Positions 50,640 to 62,086 of a stretch of 64,000 nucleotides of DNA are shown piece after piece (positions within the stretch are counted from its first letter, which is position 1; every line of letters starts with the position of its first letter). Origin of the DNA: Agarophyton chilense (lineage: Eukaryota; Rhodophyta; Florideophyceae; Gracilariales; Gracilariaceae); NCBI GenBank assembly GCA_030374765.1, contig JARGXX010000105.1:1-64000 (forward strand). Reading direction: 5' to 3'. Below the pieces are notes generated by a model, which was not told the DNA's origin, did no database searches, and saw nothing but the letters and a program-made list of their open reading frames with translations. Position numbers and translations under genes: made by a program.

Positions 50640-52050
50640 ATATTTGCCCATCTGTAAACTGAATAAAGAAAAATGTAAACTCTCACAAGAAAAGCAACTC
50701 ATGTCCCCCATATTTGAACTCTGGTATCGAATAGGACAAGTGAGCTAGCTCATAGCGGTGGTGATATCTGGGAAACACTGCCAGCTGAGCTCTTAGGACA
50801 ACTCTGCATATCTATTCTGTAACGCCTTATTGCTTTTATATTAAAAAAAGGAGCAATGAATGGCCACTAGAGTTCAGCGCAAAGATTGCAGTGTTTTTAC
50901 AGGTAAAGAATCGTTCAGATGTATTAATTTTATACACTGTTTCGTATGTGAAGTACCAGTGCTTGAGGCTGACGTGGTAAATTTATATCTAGAGTTTCTA
51001 TGGTGTAAACTGGTGCTTTGCTGCGCTACCATAGGTGCAGTTGCAACTGACTATGTAGAAACGCATATGGGTCAAAGTTGAAGTACCACAATTGCGTTGA
51101 GTGTACAAAAGCCAACCAAGCGTGTTGTGGCCTTCTCGACTGCTGTATTTGACAAAGATTTACAACTTGTACGTGAGGTTGAACTTCGAAATGCGCGCTG
51201 TTGGATACAAATAATTCACATCTTTTCGTATAACCCCAACCCATAGTTCCATAAAAACAAGTCAATGGGTTAGTTTAACCAATCCAGATCTGGAGCCTGT
51301 TGAAACTCTCCAGATCCCCCCGGACCTATGCCCAATAGAACAACAGTGGCATATGCTGCTGCTTCGTACTTTTTTCTGCTTGCACATGCCCCAAAAGTCC
51401 ATTTTCTGCAACGCTTGATCAACAGTACATCTTCTTCCCGCTGCGTTTTAGCGTCCTTATGATTTGTGTGCTTCTTTTACCCCTTTGCAATTTTGTTTTT
51501 TTTAAAAAACCTATTCCAAGCTTGTGCGTCTTTTACCCCTTTGCAATTTTGTGTTTTTAAAAAAAGCTATTCCAAGCTTGTGCTTCTTCGGAGTTGCGCT
51601 ACCGTTTGCTATGTTTTTTCATCATTAATGGATTATCAACAAATCTTCCTTAGTGTCCCGCAATTTCTTCTTGTTCTTGGCCACCAATTTTACTCGAGTT
51701 TCTAGCGGTGCCAGCTCTCAAAATACACAGTGGAGTAATCGTCTCGACTCTGACTTTTGTTGTATACAATCAATGCCGACCGCTGAGCACTCTTCTTTCG
51801 CAAAGTTGATTTTGAACCGAGAGAACATACCTCTATCCTTCACGTGTAGCGTCATTCGGAGATCATCTTCGACGTTCTCATCCAGAGTTTTTTCAGTCTT
51901 TTGTTGTTTTCGAGAAGGGCTCCAACCCAATACATTTCATTATTGTGGTATAACCCCTCGCAGGTGAATCACTCCTTCTAGGGTAGATTATAGTTCGGCC
52001 TCTGGCAAGGATTGGCTTGTTGTACAAGTGGATGCCGGCACAACATTTCT
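50640..52050. other. Region without a supported gene
   Basis: AT-rich; short frames only. It contains the 57-bp tandem duplication at 51474-51586 and a short inverted repeat ATCTGGAG/CTCCAGAT near 51288-51315. The minus-strand frame 51718-51930 (GWSPSRKQQKTEKTLDENVE) is open for 70 codons but cannot be assigned. Confidence 0.4.
51474..51586. repeat. Two-copy tandem repeat, about 57 bp
   Basis: Both copies contain CTTTTACCCCTTTGCAATTT, a T-rich and A-rich run, then CTATTCCAAGCTTGTGC. Confidence 0.85.
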
Positions 52051-52079
52051 GGATAGTTTGGACATTTACACTTATAATT

Positions 52080-52700
52080 TACGCTTATGTAGGGAGATTT
52101 ACTACAACACTCAGTACTATATAGTGCCTCAAGCACTCCGCCGGGACACCAAGTAAACTTCTCAACCAAGATTTCTCGGCTCTAGACTTGTTCAAAATCA
52201 CGAGTACTCAAACCCCCCAGAGGGTAGTCCGCGCGTCTTACGATCTTTATATCTCCCGTGCTTCAACAGGAGTTTCACGGACACTGTCGTCAGCTCATTA
52301 TACACATCGTTAGTGTATTCCCGCCTCTTTTTTCCATTCCCTAATTTTGCCCGTTATTCTACCAATGCTCTCGTAGATTCTTTGGGCCCTTTTTTATGGT
52401 CGTTATTATGTTTTCATCGTGGCACCGGGCTTTCAACACCTTGACGATTCCATCACCACTACAGTAAACTCTTGACCTCACCGGAGGATAACTCGCTCAC
52501 GTTTCGTGGTTTCTACCGCTTTTTTTCAAATCCACCAGCTTTTCGCGAAGTTGAGCTTCGGAGATACACTCCGAAATAGACGTTTTCAGTTGGAGAGGCC
52601 TTTCTCGCTGATATACCCTGTTGCGGAGAACATCCAAAGATCTTCGTGATTGTTTTATCTCGCTGCATTGCACCACACAGTAGTCTCTAGACCTAGAAAC
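52080..52700 (+). repeat. Diverged copy B of the leader/LTR-like repeat family
   Basis: The partner of 43400-44060, with the shared blocks listed there. Here it is followed by gag-like reading frames, which suggests that the family is the 5' part of a retroelement. Confidence 0.6.
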
Positions 52701-52738
52701 GGTTTAAACAACTTTCTTGTGGTTAATTCTCTTTTGGG

Positions 52739-54930
52739 ATGTCTCTCCTACTTCCCGGGCATGCTGTCTTTTTTCTTCTGTCTGGAAGTATCTATATAAA
52801 CCCGAACACTGATAGATTTACTGTTATTTATTACCGAGAGCCGTTGGAAGCCGAACCCGCAATTACGCTTAGTAACTCTGTCAGTGACATGAAACCCCGA
52901 TTCCTTTCAATGATTTCAAATCCGCCGTCTAAGGTTCGCTCTAAGTGTTCGAAAGTTCCGCTCAAGGCGTAGAAAGATATCCCTAATCTGGTCATTTCAA
53001 ATAAAGTAGATGAGCTTCCGGAGAGTGAAATTCACTCGAGCGGTAATGAAAGTTAACGAAAGCAGCTCCAGGGTATGCGCGAAGCTCACAATACCCTTTT
53101 CGAGAAGATTGAGTTCCTTCGTGGCAGGTGCAACATCTTCACCATGAAGGAAGTAGTCGAAAACCTCCGTCTATTATGGGCGGATGTCAGCACTTGGTTT
53201 GAATGGTTTTCCCAATTAGCCGACTATGACGAGTACGTTGAAATTCGATTCACTTCTGTAAGTCACCGTCTCATGAGGTTAGGGTGAATCATCGTGGTAA
53301 GTAAGGACGTTCCTGACCGACCCGCTACTATTTCACATCACGCGAAGCACGAAAAGGTGAGGGCCGGTAGATGTAGTAGGCGCAAGAAGCATGCCGACTA
53401 CACATCTGATTCTTTGGGTTCAATTGGCCCCTCTTGGAGGTCTCACTCCGAAAATCGTATTATAATATGACGGGCTCTTCCCAATTATCGCCTAAGAATA
53501 ACCATCGTGGTCATCCAGACGCCCGTTCCGTTCTCGACGGTCATCGGCCACCAAAAGTGTAATTCGTACCCGAAAGAAAGGAAGAAAGCACCCAAGCCGA
53601 AAGGATCTCAAGTGCACGAACCCCTTGCATCGAAAGTTGGTTCCCTATGAGAATTATCGATTTCATCATTCCTTTCAGGATCGTACTCCCCTTGCATCGG
53701 GTGAATTGAAAGATTGCGTCAAGGGAATACGTCTTTTACTGATATAACAAAGTTTTTCTGGAGAAGACTCTATGTTGTGGTTAGGTTTTCTGGCATGGTT
53801 TGTGGCAGAAGCCGAAATACTTCGAATGGAAAAGAGTAAGGTCTATCTGGAAATGCCGTTCATTTTACGCGGCCTCGCAGAGGATCAATACAACTATGTA
53901 AGAGGTTTCATCCCGTGCCTATGAAGAAGAAGTTCCTGCTGGTCCGAAGTGGTGTATTATCTCCTGAGGTTCTACGCACGGTCACATTTCATTGAATCGC
54001 CTATTCTCGCCCTTCGCCATACCTGCCAGAATTATAGAGAAAATAAAACCTAACTTTCGCTACACCTAATTGGGGCTTTCCTCATATGTGGTAATGTCTA
54101 CTCCGCAGTAGCATGCTGTACAATGTGTATCAATGGCTAAGATTTAGCCATCCGTACTTTTCTGGCTCGCTACAGGGAAGACCGGCAAAAGACTATCTAC
54201 CTGGAGTTGATACAACATGAATAAGTGGAAATTGATACACTAAGAGCTTTCACGCCTAAGAATAGGGTTCTTTCCGCCAATGTGTTGATGATGGAAACTA
54301 AATCTTCATCTTTATCGCAGGCAACAAGCGGACAGCTTCAGAGACATTATAACAAGTTTCTACATGGCTCACAGTGATATCTCGTGGGTTCCAACCATTT
54401 ACCACCCATCCACAACGGTTGAATATATCGGCACGGTACATGAAACTGCAATCCTTTATGCAGACGCCCCCCATTTTCATGCACCCTGAGTGCCGTACGC
54501 AAATAGAACACTCTTGCAAGCCTGTCCAGGACTGAAACATACCCGCTCAGCGGTTTAGTTTACCGAAATTCGTCCGGCTTCCGCCATGTCACGTCAAAAA
54601 CATTTTTGTCCCATGTGCTATGATCACAGTCATGTATCATCCGACTATATTCTCAGTCTGAAAAAAATGGTCAGACTAACAGCCAAGTATGAGGCTCTTA
54701 ATCCAAAACGAAATATATCCGTTTCTATCGCGTCTTACTTGCGAGCGAAAATATATGTTTTCCCGGAAACTTCCAAACCCAAACCGCGTAACGCGTTATG
54801 TTACTTTGCATTGAAGACCATCGACCTTTGTTTATCCCCAACGAATAATACTGCTAGCTCAATGCTCCTGGTTGTTCAGGATTCTATGCACTCTCCACAG
54901 GCGGAAGAAGCCCCAAAAAGCTGAGAGAAG
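52739..54930 (+). mobile_element. Decayed retroelement gag-like region
   Basis: Broken plus-strand frames after repeat copy B. 52739-52972 continues past a TAG into 53075-53287 (GMREAHNTLFEKIEFLRGRC, DVSTWFEWFSQLADYDEYVE), which looks like a gag leader with a coiled coil. 54586-54924 has CPMCYDHSHVSSDY, which fits C-x2-C-x4-H-x4 with Tyr in place of the last Cys, a possible worn zinc knuckle. No RT is visible. It is tentatively a gag remnant of an LTR element. Confidence 0.4.
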
Positions 54931-55880
54931 AGGCTCCTCTAACGAGCGATTAGTCCTCAACATCAAGGATTCCGACACCTGAGGCGTTGTCGCTTTGCTC
55001 TCCGTTCACCATCCCGACAACGAATCAGGCCGTCTTAGACGTACTTTATTAACACTTTTGTGTTTTTCGTTGACCGTGGAACTGGGTTCGTAATAACCGG
55101 TTCTCGGATCAAGTCATGGCCCATGTAAGACGACCGACAGTACCAAGAAAGTCCTACAAATGGCCAAAAACAATCCAATAAATTCAAGTTTTCATGTTCC
55201 GGAAAGTGCCAGGACATGACAGAGATTTAAGCACAAATCTTCAGTTAAATATGAACAGAAAATGGCCATATTCAGCATAGCATAACAGGTCCGAAAAGTG
55301 ACGAACAGAGGCCCTGCTTCGGACAAAGCTGGATCTATTTTTGTACACTTCATGGGCGTTAAAGGCTTTGTTGGTAACTACCAAAATGTGTCAAGATGTT
55401 GGCAAATATTGTTCGAAGTAAATCCTCGAACGTTACTCAGGCAGTATCGTAGGTGTCCGAGAACAGTTCCAACAGTATTTATAACCTCACCATGAGGCCC
55501 CTGGCATATTTTCAGTAAAGGATTTACTTGTTTTCTTGTAGTTCAAATTGCGTTCTACTGTAGATCGCACCTGGGTCAAAAAAAGGTCATTCCACGCACA
55601 AATCACGATTTTGAATGCCAAAAGCATGGTCGCAAAACTCTAAAATGCACCGAAAAACACCGAAGCTGCACGCCATCGATCTACTCATGCGAACCAGGAC
55701 CGGGTCCTTACCTCATAGAGCTTCTTTTTGATTATGCAAAGAAGGTACGTGGGTTGCCAGTATTACAATTCTTGAGAGAGAATAAAACAATCTCGGTATG
55801 TTCATACTGTTGGTGTCGAGAAATAAATGCACAACAGAAAGTGGAACGGATGTCCCTACCTGGCCAGAAACCAATCTAAA
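54931..55880. other. Region without a supported gene
   Basis: Short frames only; no repeat or RNA recognised. Confidence 0.4.
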
Positions 55881-55886
55881 TCACAC

Positions 55887-57429
55887 TCAAGAGTTTTTAG
55901 AAAGACAAGAAGTCTTGAAGGATTTCTTTGGCGCTTTTTTCGACGACTGATTCGACACTTTTTTCGGTATTTTCTTCTGCGCAGTGTCAAAGGACTTTGG
56001 TTGTAGGAACCTGAACATTTTCGTCTTTTGTTGCCCATAGAAGCCTTCTTCACCGCCCGAGTCCAATATCTCAATATCTTGGCCGGAGCAAAGCTGCCTT
56101 CCTCTTATTTCAGAATGAGTTTTCTTTCCAGAATCACCCACTTACTTCTTCGTCAGTTTTTTCTTCTTCATCATTGTCAATCTCGGGAGACATCATCGAA
56201 CTCTCCGACGAGATTGTCGCTGCTTCTTTGGAAATGCGGCGGTGGCCAGGATCTTTTATAGGATGCTTTTCGAAAAGCTTTGGCTTGCGCTCATTAGAGT
56301 CCTGGGCGTCTTCGTCCGAATACTCGACAAGTGTGGAGGGGGTTTCTACATCTTGTCAAGCGATTTTCCGACTCTTCATCACAGTTTTGAAACCCTTTTC
56401 TTTCCCCGATCGCCGCCCTCTTTTCTTCCCACGTAAAATTATGTCCCCACCGTAGCATTATGACGAGAGCCATCGATCTCCTGTCTATGCGCAACCACAG
56501 TGCCCCTTCGATACGGGCTCTCTTTCATATGACTCTTTTCTCTACCATTTCTTGTGCAGGCAGTACAGATGTTTAGCATCCGAATTGCATCTATCAACGT
56601 AGCTACAACATTCATGTCTTGTTTTGATGGATGCACGGCCCCGAAAGAACGCGTTGACATCTTTATCATTGACTGCGTTCTCTTTCGTCTCATAGACTTT
56701 CTTCTCCCCTCTCGGTCGTCTTTTTTAAATTGCCACCTTCTTCTTCGTCGCTTCCACAATATCCTTCTTGCCTTCTGGTATTGCTTGCTTGATGCTTTCC
56801 CTGGAGACCCAATCGCCCTGCCCCTCACCCAAAACCGGGTAGATGTCTTCAATCTACTTCTTCAATGTCAAAATCTGTGACGAGAACCCCATTCTAACAG
56901 ATTTGTAAGAGAGATATCTCCGCTCCAAATCTAGCTCCTGGTGCAAATATAGACGTAATTCGTCCTTGATCCTGTTTTCCAATTCCAAATACACAGGAAA
57001 GCTCGAGTCAACCAACTCTGGGCTTCGCCCCATTTGCTTCTGACACAAACGGCTCAAGACTGTACTAGCAGAGATCAAAGCACCTGTTGAAACCGCCTGC
57101 GGGTCATTCGCTTTTGTCTTTCTCCTTTCAGATGCGGTCGGTATGCGAACAGAGTTACGCTGAAGAACCCTACCCCAGAATACACTCGGTTGAAAGGACA
57201 GTCCTGCCCCCCCTTCCGAGACCTCTGCTGGATGGTTTAAACCAGTTCTTTGCGAGACTTTGAGTGATAATCTCTCTTGCACCACCGGGTTTAAGGCGCT
57301 ATTAGACATAACTTCATTCAGATTCCTGGCATTCATGGCGTTCTTGACAGAAGAAGAGTGAAGTAGGATATCTGAAGCCAGAAGCAACGACTGGAATCGA
57401 CTCGCAACGATTTTGAGATATGAAAACAC
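55887..57429 (-). pseudogene. Unidentified broken ORF
   Basis: The minus strand is open for 191 codons from 57429 (MFSYLKIVASRFQSLLLASD to LSYKSVRMGFSSQILTLKK). After a TAG it continues in the same frame as IEDIYPVLGEGQGDWVSRES, IKQAIPEGKKDIVEATKKK, stops at TAA, and resumes with KRRPRGEKKVYETKENAVND and a Cys/His-rich ECCSYVDRCNSDAKHLYCLH before another TAG. A separate frame near 56141-55887 gives ILDSGGEEGFYGQQKTKMFR and a lysine-rich tail. This looks like one protein-coding gene of a transposon or host origin that has decayed. The family is not recognised. Confidence 0.4.
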
Positions 57430-59650
57430 TTGTGGTAACCTTTATTATTTTGGAAGACCTGTGAAGACTGGCACGTGAGCCAGATACCAACTTATAAAAA
57501 ACGTTGCTCTCACCAGAGAGTTTGCAAAGACGAACTCCCCCTTCCGATCATAGGGCGGAGAAAGGAGGAAGTATTTTTGCCAGGGATGGAGGGTGGGATA
57601 TCAATAAGAGCATATAAACCGCCTCGAGTACCAAGTGAAAATTTGGAATGAAGAGAAAAGTTAATGTAATCAACATGAAACTCAGCGATGCAGTAAGGAA
57701 AAGAGCTTGGAGAGAAACTGGGAGAAACATGAAACATAAGAACAAGGTAAGCCGCAAAAGGTAAAAGCAGTAACCAGAAAACGAATCAAACGAAGATCAT
57801 GAGAGAAGATTGGTGTTACCGCACGATATACGTGGCAGAACTTTGGCTGGTGAATCGGCACTGGTGTTTCGGATATTCTTGTCGTCTGGTGACTTCTGCT
57901 CCAGTTGAAGTTTATTTTCGGCCAGTGACGAAAGCTTAAAGAGTTACACAAGCTCAGAAGTATCCGTTCCATCATTTATGTCCTATTCTGAATGCAAGAT
58001 CTCTATGAATGAATCGTATCCTACAATAAATTAAATCGATGAAAATGGAGAACAAAGCCGCCATAACCCTACAAACGTTCAGTACGTTTACAAGATTCAC
58101 GTAGAAACGAAGGTTTGGAAAAAAAATACTCTCACCTCTTGGCTGCTGTTGGGACCGTTCCGGCGAATGCTGTAGTTTTACAAGTATCAAAAGACATTTC
58201 GCAGGCCACCTTATTAAATGAAGCCGACTCTTCTGACCGTATTGCTGGATACTGGTGCACGTCAAACTCTATACATATTGATGGTGGTTCTGACTTAGAA
58301 GTTCTGTACGGCGTTGAAAGGAAACGAGACCAAAGCCCACCCCAGAGCCAATTTACACATTTGTTTTCCCTTTTGAATATCTCACAAAGTCGCAATCCGT
58401 ATGAAAGATCTCATTTCAAAGAGAGCATTGAAAAAAGTTGTGATTCTGAATTAAATCGATGTTTACAATAAAGAATTCCACCACAAGAGTTCTCGGGTTA
58501 TGGACGCTACATAACTGGTCTATTAAATACCTGGAATCGTTCAGGAGAAGGTATATTCTCATCACATAGCTCTCGGACTACTTCAGGCATTGACGTCCAA
58601 CTTTCGGTCTATGATCACAGCTGTCCGAAATAAAAAGCTTGCACTTCTTTAACAACCTACATTGCAAGGAATCTGATTTATTTTAGATTGCAAATCAGCT
58701 ACCCAGCACAGCAACCTCTGGGAGTTAATTCTGGCCATTACACTAGCTCCCACCTACACATAAGGCGCATTGTTGTTCGACCTCGTCATCAGCGGGATCG
58801 ACAGTTTCGTCTCGTATCTTCTGCATTTCAACGGAAGGGTGTGTTTGTCGACGAGTTTTCTTTTCAAATGTAGACCATTCCTCCATAAACACATGATACG
58901 ATCTCTAGAAAGAAACTTGATGCGAAAGGAATGTGCCATGGTCGTCCAATATACCCTTTAGCGATTTGAAAATCGCCGGCTCCCGATTTCCAAGGCTAAG
59001 ATCGAAACATTGCTCGCCTTGTGCAAATCTTTGACTGCCACCCGTAGGCACAGTGCACAAAACTCATCAGCCTCACTGTGAAACATTTGGCGATTTATGG
59101 GTAACGACTGCTTCGTCTATCCAAAATCACTGACTTTATTTCAACGCGCACTCGCTCCTTCCACACGTCACTCTGCAAAGTGTCGTCAAAACAATATCTG
59201 GAAACATACCATCCATCCGGCAAGAAGAAAAATACCTTGTCCACATCAGTCGTCAGGTGTTCAATTTCCACCACGCGCCGAACAATGTAAGAGGACGGGC
59301 TCGAATCATTTCGCTTGACACTCAGAAGATGAGGTTGTTTGATTTGATTCAACCCTATGCAGCGTCTGAGCGAAAACTTTCGTAAAAGGTTTGCAGCGCA
59401 GAAGAAGTATGTCAAACTTGTGCAAGAGGAAGCGTAATAAAGAAAGGAGCTTTCATACTGTAGAATTATACTACTCTCGGAACACCGATGGAATATTTTT
59501 CGTTTAAGTACGATGATAGTCATAGGTGAGTGCAACAGCTATGATGAGGTTATGAAGCGGCATCCCGCAGATAGCCCGCGATGTGGTATGTTACACGTTG
59601 AATCTCGGCCTGCAACGGCGCATCCGAATCGACACTTTGTAGGGAAATAC
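57430..59650. other. Region without a confident gene
   Basis: The frame 58115-58471 (118 codons, MEKKYSHLLAAVGTVPANAV) and the minus frame 59095-59535 (146 codons) are the longest. Neither shows a recognised motif. Plus-strand readings from 58700 to 59400 look protein-like in pieces (AGSTVSSRIFCISTEG, PPRAEQCKRTGSNHFA) but break often, as in old transposon DNA. Confidence 0.35.
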
Positions 59651-60309
59651 CGGATTGGCAAAGGCACATATAATGAGTAGCCACGTGGCAACCAAGCCTA
59701 CCCTTCGTAGGTGGAAGCCCATTTAGAGCTATTTATCCCGTACTGTAGAGGGATAAATGGGCTAACCAAGTGATATCTCGATAATATTCTGTGCGGCCCT
59801 CACCCCTGTGCACAGTACATAAGGCACAGAGGGGAGCGCCGACTCCAAAGTTAAGGAGACAACAAAGGGTTTCAAACTATCTTGTTCCTTGTTCAGGATT
59901 CCTTAACCGGAAATCCCGACGAGCCACAACAAGAAGTTGTCCGTTTCAATAGTACCAACCACCCTCATTGCCGAGTGGGGCCTTAGAACCCCCAGTCTAG
60001 CTCGCTAGTGTTGTGCTCTACCACACCTTCCTCTGAGCCGCAAGCACCCATTCCGCAGTCCGAAACACTGTCGCAAGTGTCTGATCTCTCCGTTAGAGCG
60101 GATACTACAAGTGGTCTTCTGACCTAGAAACACTGTGGTTTGCTAATCCAAATATTTGGCACCTGGAACGTGGAATCGATACCGACATTTAATTCGAGTG
60201 GTACAAGACCTCATGAGCGGTTTCCAAACATGCCCAGCTATTACGGATTTCCGTAGTTAACTACGCTGTCTTATTCAATTTAAGACCTCAATTATTTCGT
60301 CTCCGAACA

Positions 60310-61749
60310 TTGGATTTGTTCGGAATGCCAAAAAAGAAGACCCAATCTAATACTGGTGCCCCAGGTCCTTCAGACCCACGTCTGCGACAGAGGCTCGCCT
60401 CATATACAGAAGCCGGAGAGAGACTTTACCGTCAGGCGATGGAACGCTCTCGTTCGGTAACCGATGGACAATATCTCCCAGATGTACCCATGCCCGTGTA
60501 GTTGGCTGTTGAACAAAGCACGGAGGCCGGTGGTTCCCGTACTGAAACTAGAGAACAATAGTTCGTAACCCCTGTTGGAGAAAATGATTTACGCGCTCAG
60601 GTACCTAGTCTCAAATCTGAGTCAAACACTTATCGTGAGCGAATCATTGGATTGGAATCGCAGATTACGGTCATTGCCGAGGATTTAGAGTGCTTGCGCC
60701 GAGAACAAGGCGTTCTAGCTCGTCGAGAAGAAACAAGCCCGATTTCCGCGGTTGTGAGAACCCTGTGAGAGGATTTGCACCATGTGCTGGAAAGGCATAG
60801 ATATGCCCCGAAGGCTTTACCGGGCCTGACCGTTGACGTTGAAGAAATCCTCACTCGATTTAACCCTCGTCCGGAACGCCTGGACGAAGTAGTGAATGCG
60901 CAGACTACTGGTACCCAAGTCGTGAGAGACAAAAATGAAATCCCCTTGAGGGAAGAGCGTTCGAAGAAATCGAAGTCGAAACGTCGCAAGAAGCGAAAGT
61001 CCAAGCCTGACACTAGTGATGATTCATCAGGATCGAAGGATGAGGACTCCAGTTCTGACGAGTCTGACTCGCCCAATACATCCACTGACGATTACAGTGA
61101 TGATGATCATCGTAGTTCCCGTTCTAGGAAGAGGAATAAGTCTTTTTGGTTATTAAGGAAGAAATGTGCTAAGTACAAGCGTCTCAGGCCACTTCCTTGT
61201 ATGAATTCGTTGTATCGGAAGGTTTCGGACTACAGGTATCATCGGTTTCGAGAAAAGAATGAAAGAACCCCATTTCTGAAATTGGTTCAGTTTGCGCAAG
61301 CTGAAGGTGACGCGGTAAGAGCTCGCGGAGTTACGCGGGACAACACAACGCTTGGTGCATTCAAAGCAGAGGAAAGACGCAAACAAGCCGCGAAACCCAC
61401 TCGAAATGTGTTACGCCTGGAATCTTCAGTTGACTCTCGAGAGTCGTCGTTCGTTAGACACGATAACCAATCGCAACACGATGCTATTCACCTTATGGGT
61501 TATTGGCACTCATCGGTGCCCACAGAGGATCTACCTCACTTAGAATCCCAGAAGGGAGAATCTCTAATGGCTACAGAGGGCAGACGCCCAGTACCCCGTG
61601 CATACATGAAACTCCCGGATCGAGAATTCAAGAATAGAAAACCTGGATGGGAGGACAATCTAATACCGTATCGATCACAACCGAGGTCGGCAGAACGCCA
61701 TGAAGCGTTAATATACTATCTGTGCTTGGCCGTCATCATCTATATTTAG
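60310..61749 (+). pseudogene. gag: Second gypsy element gag, interrupted
   Basis: One frame of 480 codons from the ATG at 60310 (MPKKKTQSNTGAPGPSDP is encoded near its start), broken by TAG at 60499-60501, TAG at 60558-60560 and TGA at 60768-60770. A coiled-coil segment (SNTYRERIIGLESQITVIAE, DLECLRREQGVLARREE) is followed by the capsid-like and highly charged part (REERSKKSKSKRRKKRKSK, DSSGSKDEDSSSDESDSPNT). No zinc knuckle is seen before the end at 61747. Confidence 0.65.
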
Positions 61750-62086
61750 AATGTACCGTTCCGGAAAAGGATTTAGTTCGCGCCCTCACAAATTAAGAGA
61801 CTCTCTCAGTGAAGGAAAGAACCCGCGTGCCGGCTGGTATCTACTGGACGGTGAAAGCATGGCTGAGCTACCATCTTGGACGTCAATTTGGAGCTCCAGT
61901 AGTTCAGCACACTGAAGCCCCACAGGCTAATCCGCAAGTTGGAAACAACTCCCGAAGGGCGAACGACCCGCCTCAGTCGGGAAACTAAGTAAGGGAACCC
62001 CTAGGAGGTGGGCTCCATTCCATCGCGTAGGGCCAACCAGGGAGTACTCGCCTCCTTGTTCCCGCGCTCGGAAACCCAAGGTCTTA

